DNA of 24,251 bases from assembly GCA_902492855.1 (NCBI GenBank), contig CABUMU010000011.1, forward strand, positions 1 to 24,251, given 5' to 3'. The first letter of the stretch is position 1. The number at the start of each line of letters is the position of its first letter. The notes beneath the pieces are model-generated. The model saw nothing but the letters and a program-made list of their open reading frames with translations, was not told the DNA's origin and searched no databases. The position numbers were made by a program, and so were the translations under genes. Below are positions 15,130 through 22,840 of this stretch, in pieces. Origin of the DNA: an uncultured Collinsella sp. (GTDB taxonomy: Bacteria > Actinomycetota > Coriobacteriia > Coriobacteriales > Coriobacteriaceae).

Positions 15130-16098
15130 ATGAACGTTTCACAAGCACTCGAATACGAGCGCCAGCCGTTTATTCCCATGTTTATCTATGGCGATCACGG
15201 CGCCATGGAGTCCGAGCGCCAGAAGGGCGAAGAGGCCCTTAAGGTGCTCGAAACCGAGTACTTTACCGCCGAGGGCGACCCCAGCTTCGACTTTGCCACC
15301 GTGCGCGACCTGGCCGACCGCAACCGCGACCTGTGCGACCAGATTGGCGAGGCACGCCTGCGCAACGTGACGCCCGCGACGCTTTCGCGCGGCCTGTCCG
15401 ATGCCGACGCGTGCGCCGCCATCGGCAAGATGCAAAAGCGCACTGCCGCGTCCGTCATGCGCGAGATCCGCGGCGACCGCGACGCGCTCGGCGTCGCCTA
15501 CGCTCGCAAGCCCATCCAAGGCACGGTGCTGGGCATCGACATCGAAACCACCGGTCGCGCGCCCGAGCGCGGCTACATCATCAACGTGGGCTGGGAAATC
15601 ATGGAGCTCACCAGCGACGCCGTGCCGCATGACGCCGAAGCACACTACTGCGGCCTGCCCGACATCTATCGCGGCGAGGACGTGCCGCTGTCGAATATCC
15701 ACCACATCACTTGGGACGACATCGACGGCAAAACGCCCTTCCGTGAGAACAAGGGACTGCAGAAGCAGCTGCTCAAGCTTATGAAGAAGTACCCGTACAT
15801 GGCGCATAACGCCGCGTTCGAGGACAGCTGGTTCAAGATTCACCTGGACGGTTACGCCGAGGCGCGTCGTGCCGGCAAGATTATCGTCATCGACTCGCGC
15901 CAGATCTGCCGCAGCCTGGATGCCGACGTCCGCTCGCTCCCCCGCGAATCCGCCCCCGCCGCGCTCGAGAACTGGGCGCGCCGCCGTGGAACCCTCGCCG
16001 CCGACGCCAACGAGCAGCATCTGGGCCTGGACGACACCGACCTCATGCTCCGCACCGTCCAAGCCGAGTTCAACCTCAAGAACCTATTTGCCAAGTAG
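15130..16098 (+). CDS. DnaQ-like 3'-5' exonuclease domain protein
   Basis: A 322-residue protein whose C-terminal half is a DEDDh exonuclease. Exo I is GIDIETTG (D137, E139), Exo II is AHNAAFED (225-232), and Exo III is HLGLDD (H297, D302). The Exo II acidic position reads Glu-Asp where most relatives have a single Asp after Phe. The N-terminal 130 residues are helical, charged and of unknown function; they mention no polymerase or helicase domain. Proteins of this type trim DNA or RNA 3' ends; the target is unknown. ATG at 15130 has AAGGAG 7 nt ahead. The gene is divergent from the metal exporter and is followed by a GC-rich hairpin. Confidence 0.85.
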   Translation: MNVSQALEYERQPFIPMFIYGDHGAMESERQKGEEALKVLETEYFTAEGDPSFDFATVRDLADRNRDLCDQIGEARLRNVTPATLSRGLSDADACAAIGKMQKRTAASVMREIRGDRDALGVAYARKPIQGTVLGIDIETTGRAPERGYIINVGWEIMELTSDAVPHDAEAHYCGLPDIYRGEDVPLSNIHHITWDDIDGKTPFRENKGLQKQLLKLMKKYPYMAHNAAFEDSWFKIHLDGYAEARRAGKIIVIDSRQICRSLDADVRSLPRESAPAALENWARRRGTLAADANEQHLGLDDTDLMLRTVQAEFNLKNLFAK

Positions 16099-16131
16099 AA
16101 ACGTCTACGACAAACACGGCGTAGATCACGA

Positions 16132-16168
16132 GCGGCCTCGCAGCGGGACCCCCCCGCAGCGAGGCCGC
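16132..16168 (+). terminator. GC-rich hairpin after the exonuclease gene
   Basis: GCGGCCTCGC (16132-16141) pairs with GCGAGGCCGC (16159-16168), with an inner GCGGG/CCCGC pairing and a C7 run. A weaker stem TCTACG/CGTAGA (16104-16125) precedes it. There is no T run, so it is a likely but atypical terminator. Confidence 0.6.
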
Positions 16169-16449
16169 CCTACGTTCCACAAATAAATCTGCCATCACAA
16201 ATTCTGAACCCTCATTTTGAACGATTTCGGCCAATTCCCGACACGTAATTCGTTATCGGATGGTGATGCATCACTATCAAATGTGCGGCAGTTGAGTAGT
16301 TATATGCTATAGCTAAGCTGCGAAAACTTTTATTTAGGACATACCAACTCATAATTGCGTCAAGTTTTTGGACAGCATTTGGTTAGACCTCTAAAACGAC
16401 TTTTTCACTCAGCGCCATCAACACGGCATTAGCTGACACGATATATACC
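16169..16449. other. AT-richer intergenic region
   Basis: This stretch is clearly poorer in GC than its left neighbours. It holds a perfect 12-bp palindrome, GTGATGCATCAC, at 16263-16274. Some AT-rich hexamers (TATAGC, TATATG) near 16300 could be promoter elements, but none is convincing. No gene was recognised. Confidence 0.5.
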
Positions 16450-17640
16450 ATGAGTATCGTATTGTCACATACCACTGCAAAAGCGGTCTACCAGGCCGCG
16501 CATTCGGTGTCTGCGAAAGGCATCGAGTCCTGTAACCCTGCCGCGATTTACGGATCATGTCCCACCGGAACGCTCCTTGACGCAGCCGCAGAATGGCTCA
16601 CCAAACATGATGTTTCCCTCGACGCAAATGATTCCCTCGAGGTGATGGTGTTTGATCGCAGGAATGCGCGCTATGCAATGAACTGTCAATGCCACGTTTC
16701 TTCAAAACGATTCTCGAACTCACGCTTTATAGAGCTCAAAGATGGCATCTTCATTGTTGGCGTTGAGCTTTGCGCACTTCAGGCCGCCACCTATCTTTCT
16801 TTTCGCGAACTAGTGGAGTACTACTTTGAACTGTGCGGCGCTTATTCCCTTGGAACCGACTCTTCCACCTCCTATACCGAGCGTTTCGCGCTCACCTCGA
16901 CCGAGAGGTTAAAGCAGTTCTTTAATTCCATTACCAGATGCGACGGTCTGGCTCTTGCCCGAAAGGCGATCCAATGTGTGCGCGACGGATGCCGGTCTCC
17001 TATGGAAACGGCCTTTGTCATGATGCTAACGCTGCCTAAAAGCGAAGGAGGACTTGGTATTAAGGGAATTGAGACCGATTACGAGGTGCAGGTCACCACT
17101 GCCGCAAAGAATCTCACGAGACGCAAAAAGTTCTTTATGGATGCGTATCTAAAGAAATCTCGCACAGACATTGAATACAACGGTTTTTATCATGACGCGG
17201 AAGAAGACCGCGCCATCGATGAGGAGCGCAAGAATGCACTTGCGTCCATGGGGTACGGAATCATCACAGTCAGCCGTTATTCCTTTATGCATGCCAGCTC
17301 TTTTGTTAGGGTCATGGAAGCAATCCAGCGGAAAGAGGGCGTACGCCCCTCGCGTTTGCCAAAAGACTTTCAAATCATGCAAGAGGACCTGAGACAGTTT
17401 GTGCTCAGAAGGTTTATAGAAGAGAAAAAGCGAATTCAGAAGCAGCTTCGCCAGGATTCCGAAGATCGTCAACGAATCGACCTCGAAAAAGCAACGCTCG
17501 AAGGCATCACGCTGGATGACCCGACAATTAATGAAGTTCCGGCAATCGATGACATGCAGACAGTCGAATCCGACAGCCCATCATTTGCCCAAACAAGCAG
17601 CCTCGCGCCCGAGGGCAGGATCTTCGGGGCCGGGAGCTAG
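16450..17640 (+). CDS. putative accessory protein with PD-(D/E)XK (DUF559-like) domain
   Basis: A 396-residue protein that starts MSIVLSHTTA, a pattern I associate with a Coriobacteriia-expanded family of unknown function related to AbiEi-type or DUF559 proteins. The region 183-280 looks like a Vsr/DUF559 nuclease fold: SPMETA (E186), KFFMDAYL (D231), IEYNGFYH (E242, H248), then RKNALASMGYGIITV. The C-terminal 60 residues are charged and low in complexity and probably disordered. Codon use and GC content are lower than in neighbouring genes, and AT-rich spacers flank it, which suggests horizontal acquisition. No Shine-Dalgarno sequence is visible before the ATG, so translation may be weak or leaderless. 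Function is not known; a defence or nuclease role is inference. Confidence 0.65.
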   Translation: MSIVLSHTTAKAVYQAAHSVSAKGIESCNPAAIYGSCPTGTLLDAAAEWLTKHDVSLDANDSLEVMVFDRRNARYAMNCQCHVSSKRFSNSRFIELKDGIFIVGVELCALQAATYLSFRELVEYYFELCGAYSLGTDSSTSYTERFALTSTERLKQFFNSITRCDGLALARKAIQCVRDGCRSPMETAFVMMLTLPKSEGGLGIKGIETDYEVQVTTAAKNLTRRKKFFMDAYLKKSRTDIEYNGFYHDAEEDRAIDEERKNALASMGYGIITVSRYSFMHASSFVRVMEAIQRKEGVRPSRLPKDFQIMQEDLRQFVLRRFIEEKKRIQKQLRQDSEDRQRIDLEKATLEGITLDDPTINEVPAIDDMQTVESDSPSFAQTSSLAPEGRIFGAGS

Positions 17641-17985
17641 ACCGGCTAACAAGGTGGGCACCTTAGCGACGTGCAAAATTACGAGTATTCAGCAGAGCCG
17701 GGTGTCTATCACCCTTGAGTGGATCCAAATGTGAAGCGAAATCACTCTTGCGTGAGAGCGTTAGGCAACATTTGAGGAAGAACTCATCGGATTAACACCC
17801 TAAGATAACTCTTTAGCTGCATTATTTGGCCTGCGATAAATTAACGGACCCCCTATCGTTGCAGAATACTCCAATTTTTGCACGGCTCAAGGGCACCCAC
17901 CCCGGCATCGGCTATCAAAACCGCTCAGTCCGGGATCTCGTCCACTATTCCCCATCATTTTGTGCAACGAATTACCTGAACGTCC
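17641..17985. other. intergenic region without recognised genes
   Basis: About 345 bases of moderate GC. It contains a short stem AAGGTG-GG-CACCTT near 17650 just after the preceding stop codon. No open frame with a ribosome site, no RNA gene and no clear repeat was seen until the arsR-type promoter begins. Confidence 0.5.
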
Positions 17986-18045
17986 TTGACATATGAACAT
18001 ACACTCATATAATCGGAAGCAAGTTATATGAGCGCATGTTCATAT
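17986..18045 (+). promoter_or_regulatory. ArsR-controlled promoter with two operators
   Basis: TTGACA (17986-17991) and TATAAT (18008-18013) are perfect consensus elements 16 nt apart. Operator 1 is ATATGA-N8-TCATAT (17991-18010), lying over the promoter. Operator 2, with the same arms and spacing, is at 18026-18045, just before the ribosome site. This matches the inverted-repeat sites bound by SmtB/CadC-type repressors. Confidence 0.9.
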
Positions 18046-18059
18046 GAAAGGATATTGCA

Positions 18060-18425
18060 ATGAGCATTCGCGTTGATGAAACGAAACCCGACATCGAGGC
18101 CACCGAACCCGCGATCGCCACCACCTGCTCGCCCGAGGACCTTCCCGACGAGGAACTTCTCTACGACCTCGCCGACCTGTTCAAGGTCTTCAGCGACACC
18201 ACGCGTATCAAGATCCTTTACGCCCTCATGGGCCGCGAGCTCTGCGTGGCAGACATCGCCGAAGCGACCGAAACCTCGCAGTCGGCAGTATCGCACCAGC
18301 TGCGCACACTCAAGCAGTCGCACCTGGTTAAATTCCGGCGCGACGGGCGCAATATCCTCTACTCGCTCGCCGACGACCACGTCTACACCATGCTCAACCA
18401 GGGCATGAGCCACATCTGCGAATAG
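18060..18425 (+). CDS. ArsR/SmtB family zinc-type repressor
   Basis: The 121-residue winged-helix repressor shows the family helix-turn-helix (about 60-86, SQSAVSHQLRTLK) and ends with a complete alpha-5 metal site: D105, H107, H118 and E121. The spacing is identical to the zinc site of SmtB (104/106/117/120). It also has C23 near the N-terminus and C62 in ELCVAD, at places used by the CadC alpha-3N site, but the second Cys of the CadC CVC pair is missing. It should therefore sense zinc, with cadmium or cobalt possible. It is expected to bind the two operators in its own promoter and a third before the ATPase gene. AAGGA precedes the ATG at 18060. Confidence 0.93.
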   Translation: MSIRVDETKPDIEATEPAIATTCSPEDLPDEELLYDLADLFKVFSDTTRIKILYALMGRELCVADIAEATETSQSAVSHQLRTLKQSHLVKFRRDGRNILYSLADDHVYTMLNQGMSHICE

Positions 18426-18488
18426 CAGCCAACCACGGTACCAGCGCGGCCTGCACCCAAGCCGCAAATACGGGGAAAGGAATCCACC

Positions 18489-18707
18489 ATGAAAAAGCAG
18501 TTCAAGCTCGACGAGATCGACTGCGCCAACTGCGCGCGTAAGCTTCAGGACGAGCTGGCCAAGCTCGATGGCGTCAAGTCCGTTTCGGTCAACTTTATGA
18601 CCCAGAAGCTGACGCTCGAGGCCGATGAAGCCGAGTTCGACGAGGTCCTCGACCGCGTTGTGGAGTTCACCGCCGACGCCGAGCCGGACTGCGAGATCAT
18701 TCTCTAG
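18489..18707 (+). CDS. heavy-metal-associated (HMA) domain protein
   Basis: A 72-residue single HMA domain with the metal-binding DCANC (C12, C15) in the first loop and the usual beta-alpha-beta-beta-alpha-beta pattern. In many P1B ATPases this domain is fused to the N-terminus; here it is a separate protein made just ahead of the pump, and the ATPase that follows has none. It probably passes Zn or Cd to the pump or adjusts it. GGAAAGGAA precedes the ATG. The acidic C-terminus (DAEPDCEIIL) holds an additional Cys that could be a ligand; this is inference. Confidence 0.92.
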   Translation: MKKQFKLDEIDCANCARKLQDELAKLDGVKSVSVNFMTQKLTLEADEAEFDEVLDRVVEFTADAEPDCEIIL

Positions 18708-18728
18708 CCCAAGTTTACGCCAACCCGC

Positions 18729-18753
18729 AAGGCCGCGCTTGCCGCGGCCTTTG
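18729..18753 (+). terminator. attenuator-like hairpin between HMA and ATPase genes
   Basis: A perfect 9-bp stem AAGGCCGCG (18729-18737) / CGCGGCCTT (18743-18751) with a 5-nt loop and a very short T run. It could partly end the arsR-HMA transcript before the pump gene, which has its own operator. Confidence 0.55.
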
Positions 18754-18764
18754 CTCGCGAAATT

Positions 18765-18784
18765 ATATGAGCGGGTGTTCATAC
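18765..18784 (+). promoter_or_regulatory. third ArsR-type operator, before the ATPase gene
   Basis: ATATGA-N8-TCATAC keeps the arm sequence and 8-nt spacing of the two operators before the arsR-type gene, with one mismatch in the last base. It indicates separate control of the ATPase by the same repressor. Confidence 0.8.
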
Positions 18785-18807
18785 ATTCAAATGGGAGGAT
18801 ACGAGTC

Positions 18808-20760
18808 ATGGCCACCGCCGACCCCAAGAAGAAAAAGAAGAAGCGCAAGAAAAAAGAGTCACTCGAGCATAAGCGCAACCGCATCCTGGTAGCGCTGGGC
18901 ATTTTTGCCGTGGTGTACGCCCTCGATGAGCTCGGCACCCTCACTGCCGCATTCGGCACCCCGGGCGACATCTACGCCAGCTTCGCACTGTTCCTCGTGC
19001 CGTTTTTGATTGCCGGCTACGACGTGCTCCAAAAGGCATACAACAACATCCGCCGCGGCAAGGCGTTCGACGAGAGCTTCCTCATGGCCGTCGCGACCAT
19101 CGGCGCGTTTGCCATGGTGCTCTTCCCCGACACCGATCCGCACATGGCCGAAGGCGCCGCCGTCATGCTGTTCTACCAGGTCGGCGAGCTGTTCCAGGCA
19201 TACGCCGTGGGCAAGAGCCGTAAATCGATCAGCGCCATGATGGACATCGCACCCGACTACGCCAACGTCGAGCAACCCGACGGCACACTCGAACAGGTCT
19301 TCCCCGATGACATCGCGGTCGGCACCGTGATCGTGGTCAAGCCGGGCGAGCGCGTGCCTATCGACGGCGTCATCGTCGAGGGCGAAACCCAGCTCGACAC
19401 CGCCGCGCTCACGGGCGAATCAGTCCCCCGCCCCGCCAAGTCCGGCGACGACATCATCAGCGGCTGCATCAACATGACGGGCCTCATCCACGTACGCACC
19501 ACCAAGCCCTTTGGCGAGTCCACCGTCGCACGCGTCCTGGAGCTCGTGGAAAATGCCAGCGAAAAGAAGGCGCGCACTGAGAACTTCATCACGCGCTTTG
19601 CTCGCGTCTACACCCCCGCTGTCACCGGCGCGGCCGCGGTACTCGCGCTCGGCGGCGGCTTGATCACCGGCGCCTGGTCCGACTGGATCCTGCGCGGCCT
19701 GACCTTCTTGGTCGTCAGCTGCCCGTGCGCGCTCGTGATTAGCGTCCCGCTGAGCTTCTTTGGCGGCATCGGCGGCGCCTCCAAGCTGGGCGTTCTCATC
19801 AAGGGCTCCAACTACCTCGAAACGCTCGCCGACGTTGACACCGTCGTCTTTGACAAGACCGGCACGCTCACCAACGGCACGTTTTCGGTCGTGGCGGTAC
19901 ACCCCGAGGCAGGCTATACCGAGCAATCGCTGCTTGAAGTCGCAGCCCTCGCCGAGTCATTCTCCGACCATCCCATCGCGCAGTCGGTGCGCGCCGCCTA
20001 CCAGGGCGAGCTCGACCCCAAGCGCGTGAGCGACTCCGCTAATGACGCGGGCCACGGCGTGACGGCGACCATCGACGGCAAGCACGTCGTCGTCGGCAAC
20101 GCCAAAATGCTTGCTGCGGCCGGTATCGACGTTCCCAATTGTGAGGTTGTCGGCACGATCCTCCACGTGCTCGTTGACGGCGTTTACGCCGGCCACATCG
20201 TGATTGCAGACACCGTTAAGGCCGACGCCGAGCAGACGATCCGCGACCTGCACGCCGCCGGCGTCAAGCGCACCGTTATGCTCACGGGCGACCGCGAGGA
20301 GGTTGCGGCGTCTGTGGCCAAGCAACTCAGTCTCGACGAGTTCCACGCGCAGCTGCTGCCGGGCGATAAGGTCGAGCGTGTTGAGGCGTTGCTCGCGGCC
20401 GAAAGCGGCAAGGGCAAGCTCGCCTTTGTCGGCGACGGTATCAACGACGCACCCGTGCTTACCCGCGCAGACGTTGGCATCGCCATGGGCGCTATGGGCT
20501 CGGACGCCGCAATTGAGGCGGCGGACGTCGTGCTCATGGATGACAAGCCGTCCAACATTTCCCGCGCGATCCGCGTGGCACGCAAGACCATGGCGATTGT
20601 CTGGCAGAACATCATCTTTGCGCTGGGCATTAAGTTGCTGATCCTGGTGCTGGCAGCGCTCGGCATCGCCAATATGTGGCTTGCCGTCTTTGGCGACGTG
20701 GGCGTGGCGATCATCGCCATCCTGAACGCCATGCGCGCGATGGGTGTCAAGAACCTGTAG
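18808..20760 (+). CDS. P1B-type zinc/cadmium-exporting ATPase
   Basis: A 650-residue heavy-metal P-type ATPase that exports divalent ions across the membrane. Landmarks are TGES at 202-205, the ion-binding SCPCALV (CPC at 305-307), DKTGT with phosphorylated D349, the SDHP motif at about 386-389, MLTGD near 491-495, and GDGINDAP at 542-549. The last membrane helix carries FGDVG with D630, equivalent to the Asp that defines the Zn/Cd/Pb (ZntA, P1B-2) group. The N-terminus has a Lys/Arg run (7-16) in place of an HMA domain, which is encoded separately just upstream. ATG at 18808 follows GGGAGGA; a much longer in-frame reading from 18625 would overlap the HMA gene and was rejected. Confidence 0.94.
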   Translation: MATADPKKKKKKRKKKESLEHKRNRILVALGIFAVVYALDELGTLTAAFGTPGDIYASFALFLVPFLIAGYDVLQKAYNNIRRGKAFDESFLMAVATIGAFAMVLFPDTDPHMAEGAAVMLFYQVGELFQAYAVGKSRKSISAMMDIAPDYANVEQPDGTLEQVFPDDIAVGTVIVVKPGERVPIDGVIVEGETQLDTAALTGESVPRPAKSGDDIISGCINMTGLIHVRTTKPFGESTVARVLELVENASEKKARTENFITRFARVYTPAVTGAAAVLALGGGLITGAWSDWILRGLTFLVVSCPCALVISVPLSFFGGIGGASKLGVLIKGSNYLETLADVDTVVFDKTGTLTNGTFSVVAVHPEAGYTEQSLLEVAALAESFSDHPIAQSVRAAYQGELDPKRVSDSANDAGHGVTATIDGKHVVVGNAKMLAAAGIDVPNCEVVGTILHVLVDGVYAGHIVIADTVKADAEQTIRDLHAAGVKRTVMLTGDREEVAASVAKQLSLDEFHAQLLPGDKVERVEALLAAESGKGKLAFVGDGINDAPVLTRADVGIAMGAMGSDAAIEAADVVLMDDKPSNISRAIRVARKTMAIVWQNIIFALGIKLLILVLAALGIANMWLAVFGDVGVAIIAILNAMRAMGVKNL

Positions 20761-20776
20761 CGTTCGTGGGCTGTCC

Positions 20777-20898
20777 GGCCGGGACCGGGCTTGGTTTTGA
20801 AAACGTCCTCGCACATGAGGCCCGTCTTTCCTGCTCCTGCGGAGCAACGGAAAGGCGGGCCTCGCGGAATGTTTTCAAAACCAAGCCCGGTCCCGGCC
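20777..20898. repeat. nested long hairpin (about 122 nt)
   Basis: The outer arms of 28 bp are perfect complements (20777-20804 with 20871-20898, containing CGGGCTTGGTTTTG). A second stem of 15 bp with one wobble (20817-20831 with 20849-20863) and a third, TGCTCC/GGAGCA (20832-20837 with 20841-20846), lie inside. Unpaired bulges of 12 and 7 nt separate the first two stems. No open frame and no T run are present. It may be a mobile palindrome (MITE/REP-like), an RNA element or an unusual terminator after the zinc pump gene. Confidence 0.85.
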
Positions 20899-21034
20899 TG
20901 CGGTAACATCGCAGGCGGTTCTTGGGCATCGCTTGCTGGCAGGGTTCCTTTGCTGAAATGGACTTGGCCGAAAGGGCCGCTGGTCCCAGTCGCTGGTTCG
21001 CGCTTTGCGTGAACTCCGCGCTACTGTGGGACAG

Positions 21035-21424
21035 TTAGGCTTCTGTTGTTGGACCCGCTACATCTTCCCGGCCCAACATCGCCCGTAGCTTCTCAAAGCT
21101 TTCCTCGCTCAGGCAGTGCTCCATGTGGCAGCCCTCTTGCGACGCGACCTCAGCCGAAACACCCGCATCCTCCAGCAGGCCCACGAAAAAGCAGTGGCGC
21201 TCCCACATTTGACGGGCGACCTCTAGCCCGCGCTCTGTCAGATGCACATCGCGTTTGCCCATTTCGACGTAGCCGTTGTTCTCCAACGTCGCCATAGCTT
21301 TGGAAACGCTTGCCTTAGTTACGCCAAGGTACTCTGCAACGTCGATCGAGCGCACGATGCCCTGGCGTTCCGACAGAACGTAGATCGATTCGAGATAGTC
21401 TTCTCCGGATTCACGTAGGGCCAT
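21035..21424 (-). CDS. DtxR/MntR family metal-dependent repressor
   Basis: A 129-residue regulator with an N-terminal winged helix (SGEDYLESIYVLSERQG, then VTKASVSKAMATLENNGYV) and a metal-binding dimerisation domain, without the SH3-like third domain. Ligand positions by MntR numbering are D9, E12, H77, C99, E102 and H103. The Cys at 99, where MntR has Glu, follows the DtxR/IdeR pattern (CxxEH), so iron rather than manganese is possible. ATG at 21424 follows AAAGGCGG; an upstream in-frame start at 21472 would add 16 residues atypical for the family. It could act on the boxes at 12371-12389 and 15001-15047. Confidence 0.9.
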   Translation of the reverse strand: MALRESGEDYLESIYVLSERQGIVRSIDVAEYLGVTKASVSKAMATLENNGYVEMGKRDVHLTERGLEVARQMWERHCFFVGLLEDAGVSAEVASQEGCHMEHCLSEESFEKLRAMLGREDVAGPTTEA

Positions 21425-21582
21425 GGGCCGCCTTTCGCGATGATTGCTAGTTAGCCTTTGGATACTTTCCACCGCTTACTTTACTGCAAAAGTTGCCCAT
21501 GTCTTACTACTTTGCCTAAAAGTTAGCCGTGTTTCACAAAACGTGCGGGATGAAAACAAAATGGGGGCGCCCCGCAAGGAGT
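21425..21582. other. upstream region of the DtxR-family gene
   Basis: It holds a near-direct repeat AAAAGTTGCCCATG (about 21486-21499) and AAAAGTTAGCCGTG (about 21518-21531), and a GCTAGTTAGCC at about 21445-21455 that resembles DtxR-type half-sites. A GGGGCGCCCC palindrome lies near 21564-21573. Autoregulation of the DtxR-family gene is plausible. Confidence 0.4.
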
Positions 21583-21620
21583 GTCCCCAGGTGCCGGCAG
21601 AGACGATATGAGCAGGACAT
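21583..21620. repeat. dispersed motif pair on the left side of the IS110 region
   Basis: GTCCCCAGGTGCCG (21583-21596) recurs in direct orientation at 23169-23182, and ATATGAGCAGGACAT (21606-21620) recurs inverted at 23144-23158. Together they bracket the IS110 transposase and its flanks. Confidence 0.75.
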
Positions 21621-21631
21621 AAAAACATTGA

Positions 21632-21725
21632 GAGCCCCTGCTGCATGAAAGACCGCGGATTAGGCCGACAATGGTGAGTGTCTAATCCAACCGTGGCGGC
21701 CACGCCGCATTCATGGAAGGGGCTC
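21632..21725 (+). ncRNA. folded non-coding segment upstream of the IS110 transposase; bridge RNA candidate
   Basis: A multi-branch fold can be drawn by eye. GAGCCCCT (21632-21639) pairs with AGGGGCTC (21718-21725), ATGAA (21645-21649) with TTCAT (21710-21714), and GGATTAG (21657-21663) with CTAATCC (21682-21688). A GTGG-CGG-CCAC hairpin lies at 21693-21703. IS110-group elements encode a bridge RNA in the non-coding end next to the transposase gene. The outer stem also hides the transposase ribosome site, so a translation-limiting leader is the alternative. Confidence 0.5.
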
Positions 21726-21727
21726 CC

Positions 21728-22840
21728 ATGCTCGATACTACCACCTTCATCGGCCTCGACGTCCACGCCCGCTCGATAAAGGCCGTCTCCCTCGACGTAA
21801 TGACCGGGGAGGTGCGCTGCGCGACCTTCGGCTACGACGCCGGCGCCGTCGCGGGGTGGGTCCGTTCCGTGGACCCCAGGGCCAGGTGCGTGTACGAGTC
21901 CGGGGTCACGGGCTTCGACCTGCAGAAGAGGCTCTCCGGCCTCGGGGTCGACTGCGTGGTCGGCGCCGTCTCGAAGATGATCAAGCCCAGCGCGGACAGG
22001 CGCAGGAAGAACGACCGCAACGACGCCGAGTTCCTCGCCCGCATGCTGTCGGTCGGCAACGTCGTCGAGGTGTGGGTCCCCGACGACGAGTGCGAGGCCG
22101 CCCGCGACCTGACCAGGGCGCTCGAGGACGCGAGGGACGACCTCTCGCGCTCGAAGCAGCGGCTCTCCAAGTTCCTGCTCAGACACGGGCTCGCCTTCGA
22201 CGAGAGGACGCCCACCGGCCGCAGGAAGGGCAACTGGACCCGGGCGCACTGGTCCTGGATCGAGTCGATTAGGTTCGCGGAGGGGGCCGACAACGACGTG
22301 CTCGCCTACTACGTCGACGCGGTCAGGCGGGCGGCGGAGGAGAAGGCGAGGCTCGAGGGGCTCGTCGAGGACGAGGCCCGCAAGCCCAGGTGGAGGAGGA
22401 GGGTCGACTCCCTGCGCTGCCTCAAGGGCGTCGACACCGCGACGGCCGCCGACCTCGTGTTCGAGGCCGGCGAGTTCTCGAGGTTCAGGAACGCCCGGTC
22501 GTTCGCTGCATGGGTCGGCCTGACGCCCTCCGAGCACTCCGGCGGGGAGAGCGACCGCAGGGGCGCGATCACCAAGGCGGGCAACAAACACCTGAGGAAG
22601 GCGCTGGTCGAGGCCGCGTGGCACTACCTGACGTGCTCGGGGCGGCCGAAGGACCTCGCCAAGGGCCAGGCCCCGGACCGGGTCGCCCGCAGGCATGCCG
22701 CCAAGGGCGTGCGGAGGCTGGTCGAGAGGCGCGAGGCCCTGCTCGCGCGCGGGGTCCACAACAACAAGGCGAACGTGGCCACGGCGCGCGAGCTCGCCTG
22801 CTGGGTGTGGGCGGTCGGCCTCATGGCCGAGGAGGCGTAG
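21728..22840 (+). CDS. IS110-family transposase
   Basis: A 370-residue DEDD-type recombinase. The N-terminal RuvC-like domain has GLDVHARS (D11), CVYESGVTG (E57) and KNDRNDAEFLARML (D96, D99). A helical coiled-coil stretch (about 120-220) follows. The C-terminal transposase_20 domain has LRCLKGVDTATA and then TPSEHSGGESDRRGAITKAGN, with a probable catalytic Ser near 271. These enzymes act with a bridge RNA to join element and target. The frame is intact, so the element may be active. ATG at 21728 has GAAGGGG before it; ATG 21713 is an in-frame alternative. GC content is higher than in neighbouring genes. Exact ends could not be placed, since IS110 elements lack obvious terminal repeats. Confidence 0.93.
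   Translation: MLDTTTFIGLDVHARSIKAVSLDVMTGEVRCATFGYDAGAVAGWVRSVDPRARCVYESGVTGFDLQKRLSGLGVDCVVGAVSKMIKPSADRRRKNDRNDAEFLARMLSVGNVVEVWVPDDECEAARDLTRALEDARDDLSRSKQRLSKFLLRHGLAFDERTPTGRRKGNWTRAHWSWIESIRFAEGADNDVLAYYVDAVRRAAEEKARLEGLVEDEARKPRWRRRVDSLRCLKGVDTATAADLVFEAGEFSRFRNARSFAAWVGLTPSEHSGGESDRRGAITKAGNKHLRKALVEAAWHYLTCSGRPKDLAKGQAPDRVARRHAAKGVRRLVERREALLARGVHNNKANVATARELACWVWAVGLMAEEA

Noticed and set aside
16147..16155. C7 run near 16150 as a second slippage site
   Set aside because: It lies in the loop side of a hairpin after the exonuclease gene, not in or next to a start codon, so it has no clear effect.
18625..18807. Long N-terminal extension of the zinc ATPase
   Set aside because: It would overlap the HMA gene and its stop; the ATG at 18808 has a strong ribosome site and the family's usual N-terminus.
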